DNA from: Stemphylium vesicarium
Lineage: Eukaryota > Ascomycota > Dothideomycetes > Pleosporales > Pleosporaceae
Reading direction: 5' to 3'
Length of the DNA stretch: 32,515 nt
Assembly: GCA_004380135.1 (NCBI GenBank)
Contig: QXCR01000236.1
Location: 1-32,515, forward strand
The notes beneath the pieces were generated by a model. That model worked only from the letters and a program-made list of their open reading frames with translations, was not told the DNA's origin and ran no database searches. How positions within the stretch are numbered: position 1 is the stretch's first letter; the number at the start of each line of letters is the position of its first letter. A program made the position numbers and the translations under genes. Below, piece after piece: positions 21,363 to 31,565 of this stretch.

Positions 21363-23689
21363 TCAGTCAATCTTGGTGTCTCTCCCCGTGATGGCGCTTT
21401 CCTGCTTTGCGCTCTTCATCGCTTTAATGATGCTGACGCCGGCCTCGGCACTAGCTCCCACCTCGGCCTGCTTGGTCCAGAAGATGTCTGCGGCATTGAT
21501 CCTGATACTCTTCCTTCTTTCGCGCTCCGCAACATCCAGATGCGACACTTTGTCCGCCTTGGCCTCCAGCTCATCTAAATGCTTCTTCCTCTTTGCGTAC
21601 CGTTCAGCCCTTTCTTTGCGAGTTTGTTCAGACCCGATTCTCGACAGCGCGAATCGGACTGCTGTTCTGAAACCCATGAAGATGTGCTCGGATATGAGGA
21701 TCGTGATGGGAAGACTGGCCCACGTGCTCAGGCCGAAATACGCGCCGAGGAAATGCTGGGTTCCGAAAAGATGGACAATTGCGGCGCTGCTGACACTTCC
21801 GAGCCAGGTTAAAGACTCTAGACTGGCCACCCAAGGCCCGATGCCATCGCTACGGGTCGGCGCGGGTCTTTGATGCTCAACGCAGATTTTTAGAAAGTCG
21901 GACCGCAGCTCAATCCAGTTGTTGATGAAGAAGCCGATGGGCACTAGCGGCCAGACTGGACTGAACAGCGCTAGATAACCGAATTGAATCACCATCTCCG
22001 CAATGTCTTCTTGAACATTGTATGGCGGGCGAAGAGCTTGCCTTCTTGTACGGCGTAGGAATCGAGATTCGGCAGGGTCTTCCGCTGTAGGCAGTTCTCG
22101 CGTGTCTCCACGGTTCTGGGATCGAGTAGCCTGTCGGTCACGCCACCATTGCTTGAGTTGTGTCTTCAACCAGGGCAATGCTAACTCTTCTATAGCGCCA
22201 GAGACTTGGCCGGTCACGGTCAGTGCGATGACCTCGTTGCGTAGCCGGTCCGGGTCAGCGTGGAACACCATCTTCTCTCTATTCTGAGCCCCAAATATCG
22301 CATCGATGACGCCTTGTAGCAGTGGCAAGACCTGGCTGCCGAAAGGTACGTATACGAACGCGGTCAGAAGTATAGGTAGGTAATTCGTGATGGAGTTGAG
22401 GACGAAGATCTTTTGGGTGAGTGACATTTCGTGGTGATCTGCTGTGCGGTGATTCTCGTATTCTGTTAAAGCAGTGGCGATGTCCTCCAAGAAGTTGGTG
22501 GCGTACGGTAGGAAGACTGCTAAGAGAACGGTCGGGAAATATTCCTGGTCGTAGTCAGCATTGCGACAGCTATACGAGGAAATTTGTTATTAGTCTTACC
22601 AAATAGAACTTGTACGGCCCCTCGTACGCCTCGCCGATGAACGTCTCGATGGTGAAAACAAGAGCAATGAGAGCACCCAGTACCAGGGTGCTGACAAGGA
22701 CAAAAGGGATGACAACCAGCTGTCGTACAATCCGTTTCCATCGCGGGAAAACGTGTCTCACCCTTCCAGCTGAATCGATAATCTCTTGTTCGTAACGAAA
22801 CTGCGGGCGGTTTACTTTCAAGTCACCTACTCCTCGCACGTTCCAGCGGATAGCAAGATCTGTCTGCTTAATCTTCCAGTACTCCAAAAACACTGTGCAC
22901 CACACGCCGATCAGCAGTGCAAATATCAGTGAATACTTTGGTAGAAAAGCCCATGCGAAGATCCCAGCAGCGCATGGGAAGGCAAGTGAACGGAAGTAAG
23001 TTTGAATAAAAGCAAAGTAAAAGGCGACTTTGGATCCCCAGAGATCACGGATGCGGTCGAGATCGCTTGGATTCAAGAAGACTCTTGTGCTGAGATGAGC
23101 CAGCAGCGCTCGATTCGCGCCTTGGTTGTGTAGCGGAAATATCGAGGTCACGTTTTCCCATGGCGGGAATTCGGGTGTGATGCCTGCGCCTCCGAGCTCT
23201 TTGCGCCAGTTGACCAGATGGTACATGGAGAGGAGATCCTCGGCTTCGAAAGCTGCCGAAACAACAGACTTAGCTGTACCGCCAGGGTGGTGTTTGGTGA
23301 TGCCATAGAGCCAGTCCTTGACTCTTGAGCGGATGTTAGCGAAGGTGATCACAGGCATCAAGGATCGCAGCTTACCTAGACTTGTAGACCGTGTTGCCAA
23401 GCAGATCCCTCGGTGCTTGAACAAACACTAACAGGGATTGATCATAGCCAGGGCGTACTTCGGTGTTAAGTCCGGCAGACTCTAGATCATGGAGCAATTT
23501 GTTGCATTCAGTAATTGCGACATCGTCATCTGGTCATTGTAAGTAAGCGGAGGCGGCGAAAAATCTCACTGACATACCAACGCTACTGAAATCGTACACG
23601 ACAACGTACTTGTCGTTGTAAGTGATGTTCGTAAGCTCAGAGTCGTCGCTGAGAGTCGTGTCCGATCGCTTCAAAGGCCTGATTTGCAT
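21363..23689 (-). CDS. anoctamin/TMEM16 family membrane protein (Ist2-like)
   Basis: Four exons (23689-23578, 23529-23376, 23323-22600, 22544-21363; introns 48, 52 and 55 nt) encode 723 residues, close to the 735 of the Nectria TMEM16 lipid scramblase. The N-terminal cytosolic domain (YVVVYDFSSV, AGLNTEVRPGYDQSLLVFV) has the ferredoxin-like dimerisation pattern of the family. About ten TM segments follow, from KVAFYFAFIQTYFRSLAFPC onwards. The calcium-site helices are visible: NSITNYLPILLTAF, EDIAEMVIQFGYLALFSPVW and FFINNWIELRSDFLKIC, with acidic residues where TMEM16 proteins bind Ca2+. The tail is a charged, likely coiled helix rich in Glu/Lys/Arg and ends GRDTKID. Probable role: calcium-dependent phospholipid scrambling or ER-plasma membrane contact, as for fungal TMEM16 and yeast Ist2. 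It is convergent with the xylanase (157 bp). Confidence 0.95.
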
Positions 23690-24363
23690 GTCCGGAAAGG
23701 CTAGAAACAGTCCAGAAACAAGGACACGCGTGGGGACTACGTTAAGTAGGGTCTGGATATGTGGCTGAGGATTTTATACGTGTGCCACTGAGGCGTCGTC
23801 ATCATGCCGGTTGTGGCTGGTGTGGAGTCGGGCAAGCCTCAGCTGTGTTGCGGATTGGTGCGCACGGGTGGGGCCAACACTCCTGAGTGCCAAGTTTAGC
23901 ACACTGGAGTGCCGATTGATCCGTAGCCGTAAGGAGGGGTAGGCATAGTGTCAGACTGCGTATAGCATTGAAGAGGATATTGCACGATAATAGCCGCTGT
24001 CATGAAATTGTAGCTGAGGAGATGAGAGTGGAAAAGCTGCCACTCGGGATGAGCTACGCGCAATCACCTGCGCTCGCTTGTTCAGGACTAGTGGCCACTA
24101 GCGTCGAATGTGGTTCGCGACTCCCCCGTGAACGCGTCTCGCACATCAACAAGACTTCACAACACCTTCGTTCCCTCAGGCCTTGCATGCCGGTGTGCAC
24201 AATAGCACAAAGGGCTCAAACACGACATGTGCCATCAATTCCGGGCTCGATGATCAACTGTTCTTCACTTTCTCATTCCATTTCGCTTGGTTCCAGTCAC
24301 TTTCAGTCTGACCTCACACTCATTTCTTGCATCTGAAACCCATCGGTCATTTGACTAGCAAAG
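23690..24363. other. divergent intergenic region, anoctamin / DUF2293
   Basis: This 674-bp gap lies between divergent starts. One open frame (23968-24336, +) covers much of it but shows no motif. It is taken as promoter and leader sequence. Confidence 0.45.
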
Positions 24364-24915
24364 ATGCGCCAGGAAATCACAGTGAATGCGAGCATCCCTA
24401 TGCCGAAGGCGTACGGCTTCCTTCCAAAGGGTAATCGCTACAAGACTCTACATTGCCGGAAGCTTACCCATGAAGCGGCTCGCACACTGTACACTGTAGT
24501 CGACAAGAAGAAACAGACTGGACTCCGTGCTCCATTGGCCATCCTTCACAAAGTCCATACGCAAGCTAAACAAACGCTTTCGACGCGTCGTGCCGCGACC
24601 GCCAAGCGCGATGCTACTGACGTCTCCAGAGCGACTGCTGAAATAGAAAATCAGTTCCCCAAAATACCCAAGTCGGAGAAGGAGGCGGTGCTCAGACATA
24701 GTTTCAAGAAGCGCTCTGGGAGGGTAGGCAGAACGAACTCCATCCCGCTGTCGCAGAAAGTCTTGCTTGCTGTCATTGCGCACGTTCGTCATGAACATAC
24801 GGAGTATGACAGCCTACTGAACCACGGAAAGAGCAGGGAAGATGCGCGGAAGGCTACAAGGAAAAAGATTGAGAACATCCTGCGGAAATGGGGACACAAG
24901 AAAGGTGCGGACTGA
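24364..24915 (+). CDS. DUF2293 domain protein
   Basis: This is a single exon of 183 residues, very basic (rich in Lys and Arg). The second half matches the DUF2293 family found in many fungi: FPKIPKSEKEAVLRHSFKK, SGRVGRTNSIPLSQKVLLAV, AHVRHEHTEYDSLL and a final helix (REDARKATRKKIENILRKWG). The function of the family is not established; basic charge and small size could fit nucleic-acid binding, which is only a guess. There is no signal peptide or TM segment. The N-terminal half (THEAARTLYTVVDKKKQTG) resembles other members, which use the domain to cover a similar length. The start ATG sits in a good context (AAGATGCG) just downstream of a short leader. It is divergent from the anoctamin gene. 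Confidence 0.82.
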   Translation: MRQEITVNASIPMPKAYGFLPKGNRYKTLHCRKLTHEAARTLYTVVDKKKQTGLRAPLAILHKVHTQAKQTLSTRRAATAKRDATDVSRATAEIENQFPKIPKSEKEAVLRHSFKKRSGRVGRTNSIPLSQKVLLAVIAHVRHEHTEYDSLLNHGKSREDARKATRKKIENILRKWGHKKGAD

Positions 24916-26249
24916 CACTTATACTTCTGCCTTTAGGTCGCATACTGATGCGCGCAAAAGATTTGTCATGGTGTTTTCGTACAGCAAGTAGATCGCCGAG
25001 CGTGGGTTTGGCTTGAAAAGTCTGCATTGGCAAACTGGTTGCAAGCCGGGAGTTCTATGGACATACTTCTTCGAAGAAGCAATTGCCAGCGTGAGTTCTT
25101 GTTTTCCGTCAAGATAAGGAACGGGGCAGCTCTGCATGTCTATTCTGGGATGCGCAGATCGAGAAAAGACAGCATCTTCGACTGATCGAGGTAGTAATAC
25201 CCTCTTCATCTGAGTCGGGCGCTGGGTTAGCTTTTAACTGGTGTTGCATCTGCTTATGTATTCCATATCCATCGCAAATGCTTGCTCTACTACAAGCAAG
25301 CCACGAGTGAACACCAGATCCCGGCTGCAACTACAACCAGGGTCTCTTATCCAAACCAACGCGTTCCTTTTCTCAGACTCGTCTAAATCGGTTCACCGCC
25401 TCAGGAAACCAACACCTCGATATCCATCCACCTGCTACACGTGGCGGCGCGCACCAATCTAAAGATACCTCTCAAAACAAAGCTGTACGAAAAGCACAAA
25501 CTTCATACTAGCGGGCGCCTCAAACACATGGTCATGACAATTGGTAGTTGCTGGAGTAGTGGAAAAAAGGGCCTGTCACATCTCCCAGGGACCGGGGAAC
25601 AGGGAATAGACAGTCCGACCCAGAATCCTTATCATACTCGGCAGCCTCACCAATAACACGTTCACACCGGCTCTACGGGTCTATTGCGGAGAGCAACAGC
25701 GACCCATCCACGGTGCCTCCGACAATGCCCGTTTAGACTAGTCGCGTGGGAGGTGTTTCAGCAGCCCCGCCAAGCGCGGAGTGGAAACGCCAAGTCGCAC
25801 CCTTCTTCCCACGACGCTCTACCAATCTCTTCTAACGTACTAACAAATAATCTCCCGGTGACTTTCTTAGTCTGGTTTGCCAAGTCTCCGCACCGTTATC
25901 TTGCACGTCTCCGTGCTGGGCTTGGTTGTTGCCGTTTGTGCCTCAGCCCAGCAATATGTGCGGCGCCCGAAAATACGCCACTCGCGTGCCAGAAAAGAAA
26001 CTCCGTCGTCAAGGTCGCGAAACATGTCTGGAAGCGGGGGGCGGAGTCGTCGATCGCTACTTAAAGATGGGTGTGGAATGCCGGTGTAAAGATTGCTGTT
26101 CTGGACAACAATAGGGCTGGTTTACCTTTGGGCAGATTTCTCTTCTCTACACCCCCCCTTTTTGATTTCTTGTTCATTTCTTGTCCATAATTTGTCTTTG
26201 CTTGGACCTTTTCTCTTAATACATCAGCGTCATCGTCATCGTTGTCAGC
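24916..26249. other. intergenic region upstream of the antiporter, 1.3 kb
   Basis: No supportable gene. Overlapping open frames at 25684-26114 are motif-free. The final 120 bp (about 26130-26225) is a pyrimidine-rich tract with runs of C and T, typical of promoters and leaders of well-expressed filamentous fungal genes. Confidence 0.5.
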
Positions 26250-28001
26250 ATGGCTGGCGACGCCTCTTCCTCAGCAGCAGATGGATTCCTTCAATACCAC
26301 GAACCAAACAGTACGTCCCGTCGCATCCCACCCCTCCCTCCATACTCACAAAGAAAAAACAGTCGTACAAATCCTCGTCCTCGTCTCCTTTTTCTTCTGG
26401 CTCTCATTCGGCGAATGGCTATCCAACCGCGTATTCCGCGCCGGCCTCATCGGGCAGATAATAGTCGGGCTGATCTACGGCCTGCCCATCGGCGGCGACA
26501 TAATACCGATTGCATGGCAGGAAGCCTTCATCGCACTGGGCTACATCGGTCTAGTGCTCATTATCTTCGAAGGCGCACTAGCCGTGCGACTTGACCTGCT
26601 GAAAGCGAACTTCGGTCTGTCTATCATCGCTGCAACTATTGGCGTTGTAGTTCCCATTGGCTTTACATACGTTTTGCTGTACATCGGCTTTGGGTATGGC
26701 GCGATTGAAACGTTCATCATTGGCGCAGCGTTATCTGTCACGTCTCTCGGCACCACATTCGTCGTGCTGGGGAAGAGTTCCAAGGAGATAAACTTTGCTG
26801 ATACGCGAGTGGGCACTGTTCTAGTCAGTGCCGCTGTCTTTGACGATGTCTCTGGTCTGGTAATGGCAAGGTAAGTCCCCAATATCCCGAGCGAGGGCGA
26901 AGAAAAGAAATTCCTCCCTCCCTAATCCTACATCTTACTAACACAATCACCAGTGTAATCGGCCAACTCGGCGCCCTGGGAGGCGACTCCTCCCCGAACC
27001 TAGGCTGGCTAATCGGGCGGCCCACCCTCGTCTCAGGCGTCCTAGCAATCCTAACCCCGCTCCTAAACAAATACGCCATCGCACCGCTCTACCGGCGCTA
27101 CCTCGAGCCTCGTCTCCCCAAAACCCGCAAGCGTCACGTCGTCAACGTAGTAATAATGATCTTTGTGCTGTGCGCCTTTCTCAGCATCACAGGTTTCGGC
27201 GGCACATCGGTGCTCTACGGCGCCTTCATGGCCGGCGCCTTCCTCACCTACATGCCGTCCAAACACCCCACGGGGCCCTTCCACCCCCCCTCGCGCGAGG
27301 AGGCCGAGGAAGCCGAAGCCCGGAGCATCGCTGAGGCTACGGAGATTGTAGATGGCGAACCGACCATCTGTCCGACTTTTATGCACACGTTTGAAAAGTA
27401 CTTTTTGGATGTGGTCAAGTATCTGCTTCAGCCACTGTTTTTCGCGTCCATTGGTTTCGCGATTCCGTTCTTGGATCTTTGGACTGCGGAGGCGTTTTGG
27501 AAGGGGTTTGTGTATACGCTGCTTATGCTCGTGTCGAAGGTTGTGGTGGGACTCGTTATCCCTTTTGCAAGTCTGAGGAATAGGCCAGAGGGAGTGTCGA
27601 TAAGACAGGTGTTTAAAGACACGTTCTGGCCCGCTATGCTGCTGGGTTCGGCGATGGTTGCAAGAGGCGAGATTGGGTTGCTGGTCGTGCAGATTGGGCT
27701 GAATAATACGCCGTATTTGTCCAAGGAGGCGTTCATCACGGCCGTGTGGGCTATTGTGCTGAATACTATCTTTGGGCCCGTCACCGTGGGTCTGATTATG
27801 AAGTACAAGGCGAGGAGTATTGCGGGTGGAATGTGGGGGCTGGAAAGGCATGGCGAGGCGGACTGGGATGATGGGATTAGTAGGGCGAATACGGTGATTG
27901 AGACGCAGAGTGTGGGCGACAGGTCGAAGAGTGTGGCGATGAGTCAGCATACGAGGCATGTTTCTGATGCTGTGACGCTGCAGGAAGAGGCGTTGCCTTA
28001 A
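26250..28001 (+). CDS. sodium/hydrogen exchanger family antiporter
   Basis: Three exons (26250-26310, 26363-26870, 26954-28001; introns 52 and 83 nt) encode 538 residues. The N terminus ends QYHEPN and joins IVQILVLVSFFFWL, matching the YHEP-S-IV start of fungal members of this monovalent cation:proton antiporter group. About 11-12 TM segments are present: GLIGQIIVGLIYGLPIGG, LGYIGLVLIIFEGALAV, SLGTTFVVLGKS, and the ion-binding double Asp in VFDDVSGLVMA, then LLQPLFFASIGFAIPF and GSAMVARGEIGLLVVQIGL. A cytosolic loop rich in Glu lies near residues 290-320, and a short hydrophilic tail ends the protein. DD motifs are typical of electrogenic CPA2-type exchangers; the exact ion (Na+ or K+) and membrane are unknown. 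A longer out-of-phase frame beginning at 26242 reads through intron 1 and is rejected because the spliced N terminus fits the family. Confidence 0.93.
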
Positions 28002-28366
28002 GCAGGTTTCGTTTCTTTTGTTCTTTTTTGAAAAAGCTTTTTAGCAATAGAGTTCTGCCCCTCTGATTCTTGCTTTGTAAGTGACTGCGGTAATCGGTGA
28101 ACATGACTTGCTGAGTTGTAGTGGTTGACGTTGTAATGCGGGATGCCATGGTGGAGGGAAGCTACTACAAAAGATAAAGCTTCTGTGTCGTGAGAACCTG
28201 GCTGGGGAGGGACTAGTCATTATATTGAGAGGGGTATGCGCAGCGCTATTTAGGGAAAAGATTGGCTGAATTTACAGAACAAGGTAAAAATGAGCGACGG
28301 AGAAACAGAATTCAAAGGCTCAAGCTGTCTGTTGCGTATCCGCTGTTGCACCTAGCGGCAAGCCAA
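28002..28366. other. convergent 3' intergenic region
   Basis: This 365-bp gap lies between the 3' ends of the antiporter (+) and the 507-aa protein (-). It is T-rich just after the antiporter stop. No gene is seen. Confidence 0.5.
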
Positions 28367-29890
28367 TCAACTAGACCAGAACCAGCTGTTTCTCTTCTTT
28401 TGACCGTTTTCGTCCTCGGTCGATGCAGCTTGAGCGCTTTGCAAGGCCCTCCAGGGGTCGCGCGCCGGCGCGTCAGATTCCTGACCGCGCTGAGTATGCA
28501 CCGTCTCAGAGCTCTCTTCTCGTCCATCTGCAAAGCGCTTCTTAAGTAAGACTTTGGTGGTGATCGAGCCATCAGGCGCGACAGTGCGTTCGGTGGTTGT
28601 AAGCGTCGATAGGATGGATGGCTTCGTTTGGTTCAACTTCTCGGTTACCGCAGAGATCACGGAGATAGGTGCTGGAGCGGCGGTACTTTCTGACGCAGCG
28701 TCAAGACGCTCATATACATCCATTTCTGTTTCCGGTTCGCCCCAGCTCTGTGCATGCTTTCCGTACCCTGTAGCCTCATTCTCCGACTCCGTTGTGTGAT
28801 CGAAACCTAACATTTGAGCGAAAGAGTTCGGTTTCCGCCGGGGTGTGGGTGGGTCGTCGTGCTGGTCTTCGTGGTCGTGACTGTACTCATAGCTCGGCTC
28901 ATCCTGCGCAGCAAGGCGTGGGCAGCTGGGCTCCGCATCCCGCCCCATTGTCTCTTCTAGCTGTCTTTGTATGATGGGGATCTTGGGCTGGAAAAGCCAT
29001 CCGGATTGCAGACTACTAGGACAGCTCGGTTCTCCGTCTCGATCCATCGCCTCTTCCAACTGTTGTTGCGAGATGGGGGTTTTCGCAATTCTCCCTGGCA
29101 TGAAGTCTTCGTTCCTCTTGCGGTTTCGTCGTTCTCTTGCTTCGGCCACTATAAGATCTTGATAGGCTGCGATCCATGCCACGCCAGCGGCATCCATGGC
29201 GGGATTCATTTCGAGTGAGCCAGGTGCGTATGAGGGGTGGTCCCACTGCTCGTCGGCATGGGCGGATGCGGCGACCCGCCAGTCTTCGAACGTGTTCGCG
29301 AGTTCCGACACAAGCCCAAGCGTTCGTGACACGCTATCAGGTGTTGTGAAATCACTTGTAGCTTGCTCTTCTGCTTCTACCCTGGAGCTCTCATGGTTAT
29401 GGTCAAAGGGCCTAGGAAAGCCCCAATCCCATGACCAGCCCCACTCCTGACCCTTCTCGTGGGCCACTCTTTCCACTATGTCGCTATTGCTGTGGGGTGC
29501 GACTTGATGCTGATCATATCTGCCTGAGTCGCTAAGTATCTCTCTCCGGACATCGTCGGCTCTCCGGTCAAGCCGCATGAGCTCCTCGCTGTTGCGTAGC
29601 ACGGCTTGCACATCGCCGACTCTAAACAACTCTCTGCCTTCATTCCGGAGCTCGGCAATGTCGGCTTCGATGTCTTTGAGCTTGTCGCATTGTCGCTGAT
29701 CGGCCTTTCCGAAAAGGCATTGCTCGCGTGCGTGGTGCGCGTTGTTGTAGTTGGCGAGAGTGGCGGGAAGGGTGAAGACAGTGTTCAGGAGAGACGAGAC
29801 TTGGGAGTCGGTGAAACGGCGGAAGGCGATGAAGGGGTTGTCTTCAGGGCGGTCATGATGGCGGCTATGATCGTCGTTGTTATTTGCCAT
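28367..29890 (-). CDS. unrecognised 507-aa hydrophilic protein with internal repeat
   Basis: I do not recognise a named domain. This single exon on the minus strand starts at the ATG at 29890 (MANNNDDHSRHHDRPEDNPF); a slightly longer frame begins at a non-ATG codon. Residues 19-50 are semi-hydrophobic (FRRFTDSQVSSLLNTVFTLP). Residues 65-118 form a likely coiled coil (DIEADIAELRNEGRELFRVG). Residues 270-324 contain a tandem duplication with 33-residue spacing, each unit reading like TPISQQQLEEAMDRDGEPSCP. The C-terminal block near 425-466 (ILSTLTTTERTVAPDGSITT, LKKRFADGREESSETVHT) resembles a segment common in fungal hypothetical proteins. No TM helix or signal peptide. Ends KKRNSWFWSS. Function unknown. 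Confidence 0.82.
   Translation of the reverse strand: MANNNDDHSRHHDRPEDNPFIAFRRFTDSQVSSLLNTVFTLPATLANYNNAHHAREQCLFGKADQRQCDKLKDIEADIAELRNEGRELFRVGDVQAVLRNSEELMRLDRRADDVRREILSDSGRYDQHQVAPHSNSDIVERVAHEKGQEWGWSWDWGFPRPFDHNHESSRVEAEEQATSDFTTPDSVSRTLGLVSELANTFEDWRVAASAHADEQWDHPSYAPGSLEMNPAMDAAGVAWIAAYQDLIVAEARERRNRKRNEDFMPGRIAKTPISQQQLEEAMDRDGEPSCPSSLQSGWLFQPKIPIIQRQLEETMGRDAEPSCPRLAAQDEPSYEYSHDHEDQHDDPPTPRRKPNSFAQMLGFDHTTESENEATGYGKHAQSWGEPETEMDVYERLDAASESTAAPAPISVISAVTEKLNQTKPSILSTLTTTERTVAPDGSITTKVLLKKRFADGREESSETVHTQRGQESDAPARDPWRALQSAQAASTEDENGQKKRNSWFWSS
28919..29083 (-). repeat. in-frame tandem duplication, 2 units, 99-bp spacing
   Basis: Within the 507-aa protein, Lys270-Pro291 and Lys303-Pro324 align over 22 residues with six differences (TPISQQQLEEAMDRDGEPSCP against IPIIQRQLEETMGRDAEPSCP). 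The DNA copies have diverged at many third positions, so the duplication is not recent. Confidence 0.8.
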
Positions 29891-30092
29891 ATTGTAGGAA
29901 TGCACGTGTTATGGTTGTGATGGCGGATGGCAATGGTGGGGAAGATGGGGTACGGAGCGATGATGCCTACGCGGGCCTAGAGATAGCTGCCTCGGAGATA
30001 AGGCACGCGCTTCACCGACGCGTAAATTTGCATCGCCGCCCACCAACCATCTCTTCTTCCCCTCTCGTCTCGAAACGCAGCCCCTTCGCGAA

Positions 30093-30119
30093 TTTTGCAA
30101 GGTTTTGCAAGGTTTTGCC
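30093..30119 (+). repeat. 10-bp tandem repeat, TTTTGCAAGG x 2.7
   Basis: Three consecutive copies of TTTTGCAAGG (the last one truncated to TTTTGCC) occur about 205 bp upstream of the 507-aa gene's start. It could be a promoter element or replication slippage. Confidence 0.7.
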
Positions 30120-31261
30120 TATAAGCTACCCAGGCACTCAAATCTCTCATCCCCTTGCTCACAGACATGTTCCCAGCTTAGACAACAGCCGCAAGGGCAG
30201 ATTCCGTTTCGGCGCGAACTACAGCTAATCCTCATTTTCATCATCACAGTACCCATCGATATGCCATCACCAAAGCACTGGGCATTCAGCTCGGTGCATC
30301 GCCCCCAGTCCAGGTCATTTGGAAGCATGCAACCGACATTCTATACCAAGTTCAGACCCTCACTGCACATTGCAGTCAGCTGGTTGCATGGCTGGAGAGC
30401 TCACCTGTGGGGCTCAACGTCTAGGCGTGCGACATCGTGTCTTCATTCCCACGACATCCACTTATGTATCACAGTGCATAGATATCGCCTCACCTCTACA
30501 AGAGCATCTTGGCTGCCCCTGTGATCTGCATAACACGCTCGGCAATCTTAGAGTCTAGTCTTGACAGTATCAACATCATCAACACCAGGGATTCGCTTCC
30601 AAACCGTCTTCGTCAGTACAACGCGTAACACGTATACGAAAGCAGTCCGCAGCACACTCGTTGGGCACTGACTAACTTAGCACCGTGTTTGATCTACCTC
30701 TTTCTAAGCTTACCGCTCACCAAGTTTGACCGGTGCCAAGGGGCCAAGTCCGTGGCACGCAAAGACAAACGACGACGAGACTTGGGATCGTCCCGGAAAT
30801 GAGCCGCATTATATGCTTTGCAGGGCTACCCGCCTCACCAGCACGCTGTTATCAAGCTCACTATGACTACACCCCAAGACGGCGGCATTCGATGCGTACT
30901 TCCGCCGGGCTCAGGAGGGCAATCCCGGCTTGTAGCTTTTGCCAAGGCCCGGGTCCTTTGCTGCGCCTAAGCACCGTGATCGAGCGCCGAGTCATTCTTG
31001 TTTCGACGCAGTGAATGCGTTTCGCAACTCGTGGGATACGTCACAGCGAAGGCTGACGTGAAGGAATAAGACAGGCTAAGCAAGACGCCCTAGGGACTCG
31101 GACCGAATCACAGAAACCACACCAAGACCTTTGCTGAAGCCCAGGAAACCACAATCAATGCATTGCTACCGTGCAGTAGGCTTGTCTTTGAGCCCGGGGT
31201 CTTAACTTGCCTGATCACCACGCGGCACACGCCGTCACTGACGCTTGACTTGGCTCCCGTC

Positions 31262-31268
31262 TATATAA
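31262..31268 (+). promoter_or_regulatory. TATA box of the small secreted protein gene
   Basis: TATATAA lies 100 bp before the ATG at 31362, with a C/A-rich leader between. It is the clearest TATA box in the window. Confidence 0.6.
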
Positions 31269-31361
31269 GCTTGACAACGTCCACCAAAAGAAGACCGCAC
31301 CAACCTCAAGCACATCAAACCATTCAAACTCTATTATACAAATCTCTATACACACACCAAC

Positions 31362-31565
31362 ATGCGTTTTACTGTCGTCATCGCCACCTTCCTCGCCGGC
31401 ATCGCTGTCGCTATGCCCGATAACGTCGCAAAAGACCTTCCATTTCCTTGCACAATGACCGACTGCGGAGAGAAGGGGAACATGTGTTCATTGGGTTACA
31501 ACTGCGTCGCCTGGCCATCGAGCAAACCCAGTAAGATCAAGGGCTGCACTTGCAGCGAGGGATAA
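31362..31565 (+). CDS. small cysteine-rich secreted protein, effector-like
   Basis: This single exon encodes 67 residues. Residues 1-18 are a clear signal peptide (MRFTVVIATFLAGIAVAMP), leaving about 49 mature residues with six cysteines at 30, 35, 42, 48, 62 and 64 and therefore up to three disulfides. The spacing (C-x4-C-x6-C-x5-C-x13-C-x-C) was not matched to a known fold. Such proteins are typical of fungal secreted effectors or antimicrobial/toxin-like peptides, but nothing in the sequence proves a function. A TATA box 100 bp upstream, a short AC-rich leader and an ATG in good context (CCAACATGCG) support expression. The gene sits alone, with 1.47 kb of non-coding DNA upstream and about 570 bp downstream. 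A possible spliced 3' UTR follows (GTAAGT at 31590). Confidence 0.75.
   Translation: MRFTVVIATFLAGIAVAMPDNVAKDLPFPCTMTDCGEKGNMCSLGYNCVAWPSSKPSKIKGCTCSEG

Larger units (their letters stand above)
29891..31361. other. divergent intergenic region, 1.47 kb
   Basis: No gene with support. A frame around 30255-30421 (plus, third frame relative to longer ORFs) reads as plausible protein (KALGIQLGASPPVQVIW) but starts and stops abruptly and has no family match that I can defend. The region upstream of 29890 has a short 10-bp tandem repeat, listed separately. Confidence 0.5.

Noticed and set aside
26242..26874. Longer antiporter start at 26242 reading through intron 1
   Set aside because: The 26250 start spliced at GTACGT...AACAG gives the family-typical YHEPN-IV N terminus; the unspliced frame gives unrelated residues.
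27063..27959. 298-residue antisense open frame across antiporter exon 3
   Set aside because: It is a mirror of a well-supported membrane protein exon. Its His/Arg/Pro-rich sequence is the usual antisense product of such codons.
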